This document shows positions 20,895-31,532 of a DNA stretch of 59,827 nt, piece by piece (the first letter of the stretch is position 1; every line of letters begins with the position of its first letter). The translations under genes were made by a program, and so were the position numbers. The notes beneath the pieces were generated by a model. It was not told the DNA's origin and did not search any database. It saw only the letters and a list, made by a program, of their open reading frames with translations. The DNA comes from Ophiostoma sp. CBS 140.51 (taxonomy: Eukaryota; Ascomycota; Sordariomycetes; Ophiostomatales; Ophiostomataceae). The stretch spans positions 1 through 59,827 of the forward strand of contig JANSLP010000196.1 of assembly GCA_029298735.1 (NCBI GenBank), read 5' to 3'.

Positions 20895-21504
20895 CTAATG
20901 CCTGGCTTCCTGCCACTGCGAGGCACCATCAACCGGCACCGCCCATGTGGGCCTGTATTTGACAAAAATCTCGGCGGCCGGCTGCAGTTTTGTCCTAAAT
21001 GTCTGTTAAATAATGAACTACCGGGTAAACTTCGGAAGACGCCTTGACAGTAAAAAGTGAACGTACCAGTTGTCCAGCAGCGTGGCTCGAACCATGAGGA
21101 ACTTGCCCTTGACGCCCGCAGGAACTGTCCAGAGCGTTGAACCACAGCTACTGCAAAAGAACTTTTCCTTTGGTGCACCGCTGGACGTGTCGTCGAGAAC
21201 ACAGCGTGCAATTTTGTCGTGGCCATTGATAATGTTGACGTCGCTCTCTGCCATTTTGGCAATCTAAGTCAGTCAGTAAAGGTGATGTTTAAAGAAAATG
21301 TACAGTGAGCTCGGAGTTGCCTGTTTTGGAAACTATCTCGGAACCACTTCGGAACAGTTGGAGCGCACTTACCACCTGTCCCAGCCCACCAGCGCCCTTA
21401 CTACAGTGGACACAATAGCAGGCCAGCACTGCCGACGGCTCCGAGACCACTGTGAACGAGACACTGCCGCAGAGGCAGCTGCCATTGTATGCCGGTGACG
21501 CCAT
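20895..21504 (-). CDS. GFA / CENP-V-family zinc protein (glutathione-dependent formaldehyde-activating type)
   Basis: I join three exons: 21504-21373, 21263-21067 and 20994-20895, with introns of 109 nt (GTAAGT..TTAG) and 72 nt (GTACGT..TTAG). The product has 142 residues, the usual GFA size. Zinc ligands are visible: CLC (Cys 10, 12), Cys 29, CVHC (31, 34) and CSSC (81, 84). The end EIFVKYRPTWAVP is family-typical. GFA proteins bind glutathione adducts; the founding member was linked to S-hydroxymethylglutathione formation. Here it could detoxify formaldehyde from methoxylated aromatics or handle a glutathione-dependent step of the neighbouring pathway; both are guesses. It is divergent from the GH3 gene. 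Intron 1 contains three copies of the cluster motif. Confidence 0.87.
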
Positions 21505-21883
21505 GTGTGGGGGGTGGAAGGATAACAAGAATAGGGAATAAAGAAAAATAAAAAACGAGAAGGACGAGTGACTGAATCAATCCTCTCCTCTTGAACCTGT
21601 ATGTCCACAGAAAAACGCTTCATATTAATATCGCCGCTTCCCCAGGTTCGGATCCAGCTCTGCTGTTGCTTTTTTTACTGCACTTTACTGCTCCGAACCC
21701 CACACCTCACGCCTCCGAGACAGCTGCACCTTCCTCTCAACGTCAACCCACTGCACCTCCCCAATCCAGCAATACAGCTACTCTACGACTACCTTCTACT
21801 TTCCAGTTTTGCTCAGACGACATCTCAATCAACATCGTCATCTATTCGCACGCATTGTGACACATCCTCACACACTGGCAACC
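21505..21883. promoter_or_regulatory. Divergent promoter between GFA and GH3 genes
   Basis: CTCCGAA at about 21690 and CTCCGAGA at about 21713 match the cluster motif in reverse orientation, and TTCGGAT occurs near 21647. Further copies lie in the GFA intron next door (21309, 21337, 21348). Otherwise it is an ordinary pyrimidine-rich fungal leader. Confidence 0.45.
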
Positions 21884-24638
21884 ATGGCCGACATTGACGT
21901 GGACGCTGTGCTGCAGACACTCACGCTCGAGGAGAAGGTCAGTACAAAGTTTACACCAACACCAGCGCGACGTCCATTCCAAAGTCGGCCACTGATATTA
22001 ACATTCATGACAGGTCTCCCTCCTTGCTGGATCTTCTTTCTGGGGCACCACTGCCATCCCTGGCAAGAATGTCCCCTCTATCACGATGACCGATGGGCCC
22101 AACGGCACCCGCGGCGTCCGCCTCGACGGCAGCACCCGTGCCGCCTGCTTCCCGGCTGCCTCGAGCATCGCTGCCACTTTTGACGGTGACATTGCCGAAC
22201 GCATCGGCGTCGCCCTCGCCGAAGAGGCTACCACAAAGGGTGCACGTTGCTTGCTTGCGCCCACCGTCTGCATCCAGCGCCACCCCCTCGGCGGCCGCAA
22301 CTTTGAGACGTACAGCGAGGATCCGCTGCTAAGCGGCACTATGGCACGCCGCATGATTTCCGGTATCCAGACAACAGGCTCCGTGGCCGCCACCATTAAG
22401 CACTTTGTGGCCAACGAGCAGGAGGCCTGCCGTACTACGAGTGATTCGCGTGTCACGGAGCGCGCGCTGCGCGAAATCTACCTTCGGCCGTTTGAGCTCG
22501 CTATCAAGTCCCAGGCGCCTCCATATGCCGTCATGACATCATACAACTGCTTGAACGGAACGCACTGCGATGGTAATGCGCGTTTGTTGGACGACATCCT
22601 GCGCGGCGAATGGGGCTGGGATGGCCTTGTTGTCAGCGACTGGGGTGGAACGAACTCGGTTGGCGAGGCGCTGACCGCCGGCCTCGACATCGAGATGCCC
22701 GGCCCGCCACGAAAGCGGACTTGGGTTGCCGTCCAAGCGGCACTGAAGGCTGGTGAGGTGACAGAGGCCACAATTGATAAGCGCGCTCGCAGTGTGTTGG
22801 CATTTATTAAGTGTGTGGGTGGCTGGGAAAAGATCACCGACTCCGCATCTTCCACAGTCGAGCAGGCAGTTGACCGCCCCGAGCACCGCAGCCTGATTCG
22901 CGATGCTGGCTCGCGGGGCATTGTCCTGCTCAAAAACCAAGACAACATCCTGCCTCTCAAGCTCACAACCACAAAAAATACACAAGCAAAGAAGCCTACA
23001 GTCGCTCTCATCGGCCTTGCTAAGGATGCCCTTGCCCATGGCGGTGGCAGCGCCAGCGTGCGCCCGCACTACAAGATTAGCCCGTGGGAGGCCATGCATG
23101 AGGCCCTCGGCGAGACGTGTAACCTCGTTTATGCCAAGGGCGTGCGCCGTCTGCGTCTGCAGCCTCCCATCAAGACTCACGAGCCACCTGCCGAAGGCGC
23201 TGACGACCGCGACGACGATCCCAACCCGGACACCAAGCCGCCCGGTACCGTCTATGGTCTCGACGGCAAGGCTGGCTTCACGATCCGCTTCTACCCGGCC
23301 ACCACTGATGGCCAGATTGTCACTGGCAGCGAGCCCAATGTCGTCCACGGCCACCCCACGTCGTCCTACTCGCCGCTCGGCACCCAGACGTCGCTCAACA
23401 AGGTTGTTGAGATTGTCGGCGACTTTACACCCGCCGAGAGCGGCAACCACTGTCTCTCTTGCTCTGGCATCGGTCCCACACAGGTCTTTATTGATGACGC
23501 ACTCGTCTTCGACCAGGCCACCAACGCGCCCGATCCCATGGGTGCGCTGTTCGCCGCCAACACCGAGCCCGAGTTCCGCCACGCATTTGAGCAGGGCCGC
23601 ACATACCGTCTCCGCATCCGCACATACCCACCCACCGGCCTCGCCCGTTTGAATCTGTCAATTCTTGAAGGCCGCTCCGGCGCCCGTCTCGGCTTCTCAC
23701 TGGCTTCGGACCGTGACTCTGATACTTTGCTTCTAAAAGAAGCCGCTGAAGTGGCTGCTGCTGCCGACGTCGCCATTGTCTTTACCGGCCACGACCCCCA
23801 GTGGGAGACTGAGGGCCGTGACCAGGACTCCTTCCACCTGCCCCTCACTCAGGACGAGCTCGTCGCTACTGTTGCCAAGGCCGCGCCCGCCGGCAAGACC
23901 GTCGTCGTCAACGCCACCGGTACACCCGTCGCCATGCCCTGGCTTTCTGACGTCGGTGCTGTCCTACAGTCCTGGTTCTTGGGTCAAGAATGTGGCCGCT
24001 CCGTCGTCGACGTGCTCACGGGCGCCGTCAACGCTGAGGGCCACCTGCCCGTCAGCTTCCCCGCCCGTCTCGAGGACACGCCCGCTTTCCGCAACTTTGG
24101 CGCTGAGCTGACGGACCCCAAGCCCATTGTCAACTACGATGAGGGCATCTTTGTCGGCTACCGCTACTACGACCGCCAGCCCGCGTCCGTGGTCAACTTC
24201 CCCTTTGGCCATGGTCTGTCCTACACCACGTTCGACGTGGGTGCACCAAGCGTGTCGTTCCAGGATGGTGCGGAGGCTGCTTTTGTTGTCAACGTCCCCG
24301 TGGTCAACTCCGGTGCCGTACAGGGCGGCGTGGCCCTGCAGCTGTACATTGGTCGTGCTTCGCCCGATGTAAACCCCGTTACACTGCCTGTCGACCCCAA
24401 CGCGCACCCCATCAAGACGCTGGCCGCCTACAAAAAGGTCCGTCTGGCGTCTTCAACCTCTGAGAATGTTGGCCTGGCGGCCGCCGTCCGCGACTTTGCC
24501 TACTTTGACGTGGCCACAGGCCAGTGGGTCACCGAGGCCGGGTCGTACCGCCTGTATGTGGGTGTGTCTGCCACGGATATCCGCCAGGTTGCCGACGTCA
24601 CTCTGGACAAGCAATATGTGTTTACTACTAGTAATTAG
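21884..24638 (+). CDS. GH3 beta-glucosidase with inserted PA14 domain, no signal peptide
   Basis: Exon 1 is 21884-21937, then a 76-nt intron (GTCAGT..CATGACAG), then exon 2 at 22014-24638: 892 residues. The N-terminal GH3 domain includes KHFVANEQE and the nucleophile Asp in VVSDWGGTNSV (~226). The second GH3 domain is split by a PA14 insert (residues ~430-560, starting KAGFTIRFYPAT), as in cytosolic yeast-type enzymes. It ends with a fibronectin-III-like domain (GLSYTTF...). It starts MADIDVDAVLQTLTLEEK with no secretion signal, so it probably acts inside the cell on an imported glucoside. That fits the nearby sugar transporter. The substrate, an aryl glucoside or oligosaccharide, is open. 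Confidence 0.94.
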
Positions 24639-24868
24639 TATCTTTCTAACGTAAAGAGGATACATGAGTATATATATTATCTTGTTCTATTGCATATAAA
24701 AATAACACGATAATAGCATAAATATAAAAATAAAAATAATTCAAGAATAATTCAACAGTCCGAACACATTTTAGACAACCTTACAAAAAGGGACATACAC
24801 AAACAGAGATAACTTGTCACATTAAAAAAGAATAACTGAGAAACAAAAAAGAAGCACGGAGGATAAAA
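24639..24868. other. AT-rich flank between GH3 and 5S rRNA genes
   Basis: Very AT-rich sequence holds the 3' UTR of the GH3 gene. A run of A at 24865-24870 lies directly downstream of the reverse-strand 5S gene and would act as its T-tract terminator for RNA polymerase III. Confidence 0.6.
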
Positions 24869-24988
24869 AACGTACAGCAGCGGGTATTCGCTGGTCGTCA
24901 CCGACCCAACTACTAATCCGCCGATTATTGGTTTAACTAGGGGAGAGCGGACGGGATCCCGTGCTCTCCAATATCTGTGGCCGTACGT
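24869..24988 (-). rRNA. 5S rRNA
   Basis: On the reverse strand this reads ACGTACGGCC at the 5' end and CTGCTGTACGTT at the 3' end; the ends pair as helix I. The internal signatures GATCCCGTCCGCTCTC and TTAGTAGTTGGGTCGGTGAC are characteristic of fungal 5S rRNA. Length is about 120 nt. A TATA element (CATATAAGC, TATAA at 25017-25013) sits at about -29, as known for dispersed fungal 5S genes, and a T-run follows the 3' end. It differs by one base from the copy at 59660-59779 (G instead of A in GGAGRACACGG). Confidence 0.95.
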
Positions 24989-27900
24989 GAAAGGATACAG
25001 CGCTGATGGTGCTTATATGGGCCAGCGAGTAACTAAATCGGCCATCTTCTCTCGAATAGAAGCTGCTATTGTTTTGTGAATAATGGTAAATGTTAAGGGA
25101 CTGAGTTATTTTATTCACTCTTACTGATAGGGAAAGTGTCATCTTTCAAGATAGGTACTATTCAGTATTCACATCTTCACATATTTGCTTTATTTTGACT
25201 CGAAAAGCGAATTCGTAATTGATTCAGTATTTAGAGGACAATATTCTTGACAAGGTTGACTTGGCCAAAGTCGTTGACATTTTGTTTAATTTTGGAACCT
25301 TTTGTTTGACCTCTCGCATCGTTGATGAATGAGGAAATTATGTGCCTCTTTTATTTTTCTGAATACTTTCCCGGCAACGAAGATATTTCTGTATCAAACA
25401 GTGCCATCATTGTTGACGCTGTGCCTCCTTTCTTCCGCATAATTTTGATTGCTTCGTTGACGCTTATTTTTTAGCCACTGAACAAGGATCACAACCAAGA
25501 AGAGGGTCACCTTATTTCGCACTCCTCGACAAATCAAGACAAGTACGATCCAGATTTTACGAGGCGAGAAGCTTGCTTCTGTCACTTTTTTTTTAACCTG
25601 CGGAAGTTCTGCGAGTGCAGCTTGGTGGGTCGTCTAGCCGGCTGCGGGAAGGAGTCAAGTCAACACAACAACACGAGACGAGAAAATAGCGACAACTGTT
25701 TCCACCGGCGACTCCGCCTGGCCCACCACGGAAGATTTGTTTTTGCTTTCTTTATTTTCGAGTCTATTGATTCTTGAAACCTTCTGGTGCAAGCCACAAC
25801 CGTTGGAGATCGCGGAGGTGGAATGCCGCCCGTTCGCAGGCGTGCAGTCATTTTCCGCGAGGAAAAAGAAGCTTGAGCACAATTCGAGAACAGCGAGAAA
25901 AATGGCAACTTGGCAGAGGCTGAGGTACCAGAACGCCTTGGTGATAGGGTAAAGGGGGCACAAAGATACGCCAGGCAAGAATAAACACATGCATCTCATA
26001 CACACATGAACGACAGCACAACAGACACAGCACACACGTGGAGGGGCGATGTGGCTGCCTTGGCATCGATCAGGGGAGAGGAAAGATTCTGCGCGCCGGC
26101 GAAGATAAAATTTATGCAGACTTTGAGAAGCAAGACATATCACGAGAATTTTCCTGTTGTCATCCATCCTGGGATGCGATATGCTATCAAAATTCCGCGT
26201 ATCGGTTTTACCCGCAGTTCATCCTTCAGTCAGTTCTTCAATGAGCCTCCTCGTACTCGTATTTTGTATTCTGGGCGTCAACAGTGTTGATTGATAGGCC
26301 ATGGAACGAAATCGAAATAAAACCAGGGGACCATTCTCGTTGGACCGTGGGCTAGATGCTCGGCAAACGTTGGGAGAGATGCAAACATAACTCTTCTTTG
26401 AAAAACAAGGATCGACATCACATTGCATACGGAACATGTTCCGCAGCAAAACATTTGCCCACAAAACAAAGGCTTTTTCTGCTTTTGACGAGGTTCATCT
26501 GGTCAACAGGTGCCAAGAACGACGGACAGTGAGGCAGCGAGGCAGAGCCAAGAGAAAAAGAATGGGGAATCTGCTGTCAATGAAAACATGAAGTCCCAAA
26601 AACAAGCCACCCTCTCAGTCTGAAATGTCAGGGGTCTGGTCGAGAACGGATTTTGCCTTGCAAAAAACAGTGGAGTTACTGACAGTGCTTTTTCGTTCTC
26701 TGCCAAGTTCGCGGCTCCGGCAGGCTGTGAAGTCGTTGTAATTTCCCAAGCTGCATCTGTAAAATTCAGGCGTCGTCTGTTTTTGCTTCTTTCACTCTTT
26801 CTCGTTTGCTTCCTTTCCTATTCTGTCGACCATTTGGTGAGACTTTCAATCCTTTCTGCCGTCAAAGCGCCCGCCCTACCTGTAGCGGCCTACGACGTTC
26901 TGTGCCTTGGTTTTAGAAGGCTTTTTCAATACTGGCGTTCTTCTGGTGTCAAAAAGGCATTCTGATGCTCCGAATTTAGGCTTCTCACCCAGCCCATAGC
27001 TCTTTCTCCACAACGCGTGGAACAGTGGAAAAGAAGCAAACAGCGGCAACATGCGTCACTGAAAAGCGGGTTCAGGCATTAACGGATGGTTTTCGACCCT
27101 CCTATTTGGTCTTTTCTTCTTTTTGCTTTGAGTATTTGGTTTGTTTCAGCCCTCTCAGCCCTTTGCGAGGCCCATAGTAATTTCGAGGTCTGAAGGGTTT
27201 TCACGACCTTTGCCTGCCCTTCCCCTTCTCGTTTTCTCGTGGGTCTTCTTTCCGCATTTTTGTCTGGTTCCTGGTTCTCGCTACGACGTCGCAGTCGTAA
27301 CCCGCACTTCATCTGCCGCGTGCACACTACCTCGTCGGCTTGTCTGGAGAGGTAAATCCCATGGAGCACCCAAGTCAAAGAGCGCTGTCATCATTACTTT
27401 CCAAGATGCAGTTCGTGAGATGAAGAGTACAAATGGCGTGTTTTGTTCTGATGTCCTCATGCATCTTGTCTGAAAAAGACCTTGACAAGACCACGTCAAC
27501 ACATTCATTATCTCACCCTTCCACACACACCCCTGTTCTGAATTTCGATTCTGCAACTTTGTGGCGTTTTAGAGCCAATCATTGCATGTATCCCAGCACA
27601 GGGCGCCTGTCGACGAGTCCCGACGGTATGCAGCGCGCGGAAAGGCCCAGGCCAGGAAGTATCCTTGAGCATCTTGTCACCCCTGCCTAGCACAAAAGCA
27701 AAAGAAAGTGAAAGGATTCAAGGCTGAAGGGGAAAACAGGAGAAGGGAGAGTGGGCGACACAGAAAGAGAGAAAGAAAGGGCGGAGCGGCCAACGTCGTG
27801 TAATTAAACACTAAGCTAAGTTTTCTTTTCCTTTTTTCAGGCTTCTTTTTTTTTTTTTTTTTTTTTTTTGGTTCCGCCTTTCGTCTCTGCTATCTCGATC

Positions 27901-29108
27901 GACGTTAGCGCAGTTGCGGAAAAGCCAAGCAAAGCCAAGCAAAGCCAACAGAGCGCACAGAAAACATCCAAAACAAAATCAAAAGAGTCGTCAAAATACA
28001 AGAAGATTATGCCAAAATTCGACATGAATAAAAGGTGACCCCCCCTCATCTTTGGTATCTTTGATAATGGTACTGTAGTATATCTGCCGAGGCAGCAACA
28101 ACGGTTCAGCCGTACCTGATGCCTCCTTCGAAACGCGTCTTGTCATTCACGTCAACTTTTGACAAAAGGAGTGGGCCTGGGACTAACACCAGCTCCCCAC
28201 CCCGGCATCTGCTAGGACAAGGCGCATTTTTTTCGTCTCAAAGCCGGCACGAGTCACAACGGTGAAGGGCGTTCCTTGGCTGCATCGTTTGGTCTCTTGG
28301 CTTTTATTTTCCTCCTTTCTTTCATGAGTGTGAGAAATGCCTGCAAACCTGCCGAGCGCACAGCCCAGGAGCGAGGGCCCGTAGACGGGGAGACTGGAGA
28401 CCGGCTGAGACTTTCTGCTGCGTTTTGTTACTTTTTGCTGCTTTTCACTGTCTTTATTGTTACTGGGAATCGATCTGGCATGCCAACGGCCTCGCTTGGA
28501 GGACGACGTTTATTGGCCTGCGATATCGGTCTGCCGTTCTTTTCACGGGCCCCCCCTTTCTTGTGTCCTAAGGAAAAATAAAGAAAAAAGAAGAAAAGAA
28601 AAGAACGAAGATCCCAAAAAAGGAGGGGACGTGCCCGTAGACGAGGAAGTGAGAGAGGGTCAGGTACGTCGTGCATGGGCAGCATTGGCATGGCTTGCAT
28701 GGTATCTGGGACATCCAGGGAGCCTGGGGTAGAGAGACCGCACTTTGCACGCCCACGCGCCCACATGCTGGCATGTCTGTGGCTTGCAGCAAGTGTAATC
28801 TCTCTGGGCTCCGTGTTGGTGTTGGGCATCCTGGCTGGGCGTTCTTTCTGATCATCCACCAGTCAGTCTTTCTCATAATGGATATTCTTTGTCGAAGACG
28901 AGGCCAAGAATCCATAAATATCTGTCCAGCCCGCCCGGCCTCTGTCTATCGTTTTTAGTTTCCTCCTTCTTTCTCTATCCAACCACTTCTCGTCGCTCTT
29001 TTCCAACTCTTTCTTCAACGATACCCGACTCTTTTTGATACCCTTTTTACAACCGTTACCATTCTCTTCACGCTTTAATACCAACAACCCCCCACACCCA
29101 TCAACATA
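24989..29108. other. 4.1-kb gene-poor region upstream of the PLAC8 gene
   Basis: No frame here has convincing protein character on either strand. Features seen: an AAAGCCAAGC tandem at 27921-27948, a T24 tract at about 27846-27869, and a pyrimidine-rich stretch just before the PLAC8 start at 29109. It may hold long 5' leaders, non-coding transcripts or only regulatory DNA. Confidence 0.5.
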
Positions 29109-29709
29109 ATGGCTGTCAACGACAAGGACGTCGCCGAGTGGAAGGACCGTTTCAACGATGTCCTGGCCCGCCCCTCGGAGCACATCAACCAGCGCTCGCC
29201 CGAAGGCTCGCAGTCCTGGAGCGAGGCCTTCTTCGGCTGCTGCAGCCCCATCGACCTGTGCCTGATCACCTACTGCTTCCCTTGCGTCACCTTCGGCAAG
29301 ACTCACCACCGTCTCCACAAGGATGCCTCCCTCCAGGGCTATGAGCCTGTCAACACTTCGGTAGGTCTCCTCCACAATGGCAGATGTACACCACCGGCGC
29401 ATGAACAATTACTAACGTGTCCTCCAGTGCCTGCTCCTTTGCGGTAGCGCTTGCTGCGGTCTGCACTGGGTCCCGATGGCCCTGCAGCGCGCCGACATCC
29501 GCGCCAAGTACAACCTCGAGGGCAACTGCATCGTCGACATTGCCGCCGCCTGCTGCTGCGCTCTCTGCGTGCTGACCCAGGACGAGAAGGAGGTCATGGC
29601 CCGCGACGCCGCCGGCCAGGGCAACTCTGGCGTCAAGCAGCAGTACCAGGCTGAGGCCGGCATGGCCATGCCCGCCCAGGCTCCGGCCACGGCCCCGGCT
29701 CCTCAGTAA
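29109..29709 (+). CDS. PLAC8-family Cys-rich protein
   Basis: Exons 29109-29360 and 29428-29709 flank a 67-nt intron (GTAGGT, ACTAAC branch point near 29411, CAG). The product has 177 residues. The PLAC8 domain covers most of it: FFGCCSPIDLCLITYCFPCVTFGK in the first part, then a second hydrophobic Cys-rich stretch and RADIRAKYNLEGN...CCALCVLTQDEKEV. The C-terminus is Ala/Pro-rich. Fungal members are small membrane-associated proteins; relatives in plants and fungi affect cadmium tolerance or cell size, but the role here is not known. The leader is pyrimidine-rich. Confidence 0.92.
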
Positions 29710-31532
29710 GCGTCTTCAAAACACGATTACGACCGGTGCTTGATACGACAATGCTGTTTTCTGCCACTGGCAAATAATTTGATACCACACCCAACGAATG
29801 GGACATGCGGAGCAAACCTCTGTTTTGCTTTTTGATTTCTTGATCTTTTTGCAACGGTTATTTCGTTCTCTCTTTACTATCCTTCAATCTTTTCCTTTCT
29901 TTACATCTACTACTACCAAACAAAGGGAGTTCTCTTGAGATCCTCTAGCAATACGTCAGTCAGACCAAAAATATCATTTCCTTATTCTCTCACTTAAAAA
30001 AATATGTTCCATTGAATTTTTGTGCCCAAAAAAAGGGTTCATTAGACTGGCATTAAGGGATCGTCCCTCTGTTCGATACCTTGTTGCGAGGATGAGCTAC
30101 GGCTGAATCAATATGAACTCATAAATATTGGAGCATCTGACCTCCCCTCTGGCCTTGGTTTCTAGCTTCTTGGTATTTTCTGGTCGTCATGTTTTACGAC
30201 TTTTGTTTCTATGCCGTGTCATACGCCCGACAGGACCAGAAACGACCAATGCCCAACTGCGAAAGCATTTGTGGCGTCCCATCCCGAGTGCATTTGCTTT
30301 TTTGCTTTGTTTGTTTTTGTTATTCAACTTTTTGGAGAAATATGCTTGTCCAGCAGGACGTGTCGTTGGTTCTGACTTACACACACTGTTTGGTTTTGGC
30401 GTTGTTTTAGGCGGAGGGGACCCACCCACAAAGGAGAGAGAAAAAGGTGTGGCATGAAGAATGAAAAAACGGTTGTTGGTTGCCGCCAAGCTGCGGCTGA
30501 AGGTTGCACTTTTCTCATTTGGGTCTACGGCCAAGCATGGGGAAAGGGAGGGAGGTCGAAGAGTCGAGTCAGGAGAACATGACGGCACTGCCAGGCGTTT
30601 CTTCACTTTCACAACATAACGACGAGCAAGAGTGATGAAAGAAAGGGAGGGTTGGGCAGCCAATCTATTGGGTGAACTGCTGCCCTGTCTCATGTCCGAC
30701 AAGAAGATAAATGCACCAAAAAAGCAGCCCTATCTTTGGCGCCCTCCCTCCCCTAAAAATGCCTGCCGTTACTGGATTTGGCTACCTGAGCGAAAGGAGG
30801 GAGTGAAAGAACTCTGAACTGGGACCTCTGTGGTCGAGCTCGAAAAGCTTTGACGGGTCTGACCAAACACAGAGCTTTGAAGAATCAGGATCGGCAGCAC
30901 TTGTCTATTTCGTTCTTTTCTCTTTATTTGGGCTTTATTTTTCTTTCACCACCATCATCTGATATCTGGAACCGTTTGAATTTGGTGGCTTGTCTAGGCC
31001 GGTCTATTTTGATGTCTGTTGGTTGTCCAAAGTCTTGGTATCACTTTTTTTTTCTTTGAACCGGTTCACCATTCATATCTCTCAGTGCCGACGGCTTGTC
31101 TGCCGCCTCTTCTTATCTCGACGGCCCTGTACGTCGTGCTTTCACTATTTGTGGCTGCCGTTCATTTTTCGTTGTGCAATTTCAAGATCTCCATATTAAA
31201 TGTCCTTGGCGAACGCCTCTTTTTCTGCAAGGCGCCTTTTGCTTCCGGAGTCAAACGCATACACAAAATAAGGTTAAGCTTCGGTGGTCCCGCGTCTCGG
31301 AGAACTTTGCAAACGGGTTATTCTTTTCTTCTTTTCGTTCTTTTTCTTGGCGTATGTCACGATGCATTCGAGAAGTCGAGTCAGTGTCAACAAAATATGG
31401 CTGCAAAGAGAATATTGTTCGTTGGAAAATCTAAGGTAATCTATTGTTAAACGCCAAAACAGCTGGCAAAGAGGAGAGCTATTACAGTTACAGAGCATCA
31501 AACATCAAATATCGTCAACAAACATCGGCCGC
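29710..31532. other. 1.8-kb intergenic region between converging genes
   Basis: The PLAC8 gene and the reverse-strand monooxygenase converge on this region, so it needs no promoter of theirs. That makes its length notable. No convincing coding frame, tRNA or repeat was found. Confidence 0.45.

Noticed and set aside
25655..26167. 170-codon reverse-strand frame
   Set aside because: Composition is odd (Cys/Val runs), and there is no domain, homologous pattern or supporting context.
28863..29408. Reverse-strand 181-codon frame over the PLAC8 start
   Set aside because: It is antisense to the well-supported PLAC8 exon 1 and has no features of its own.
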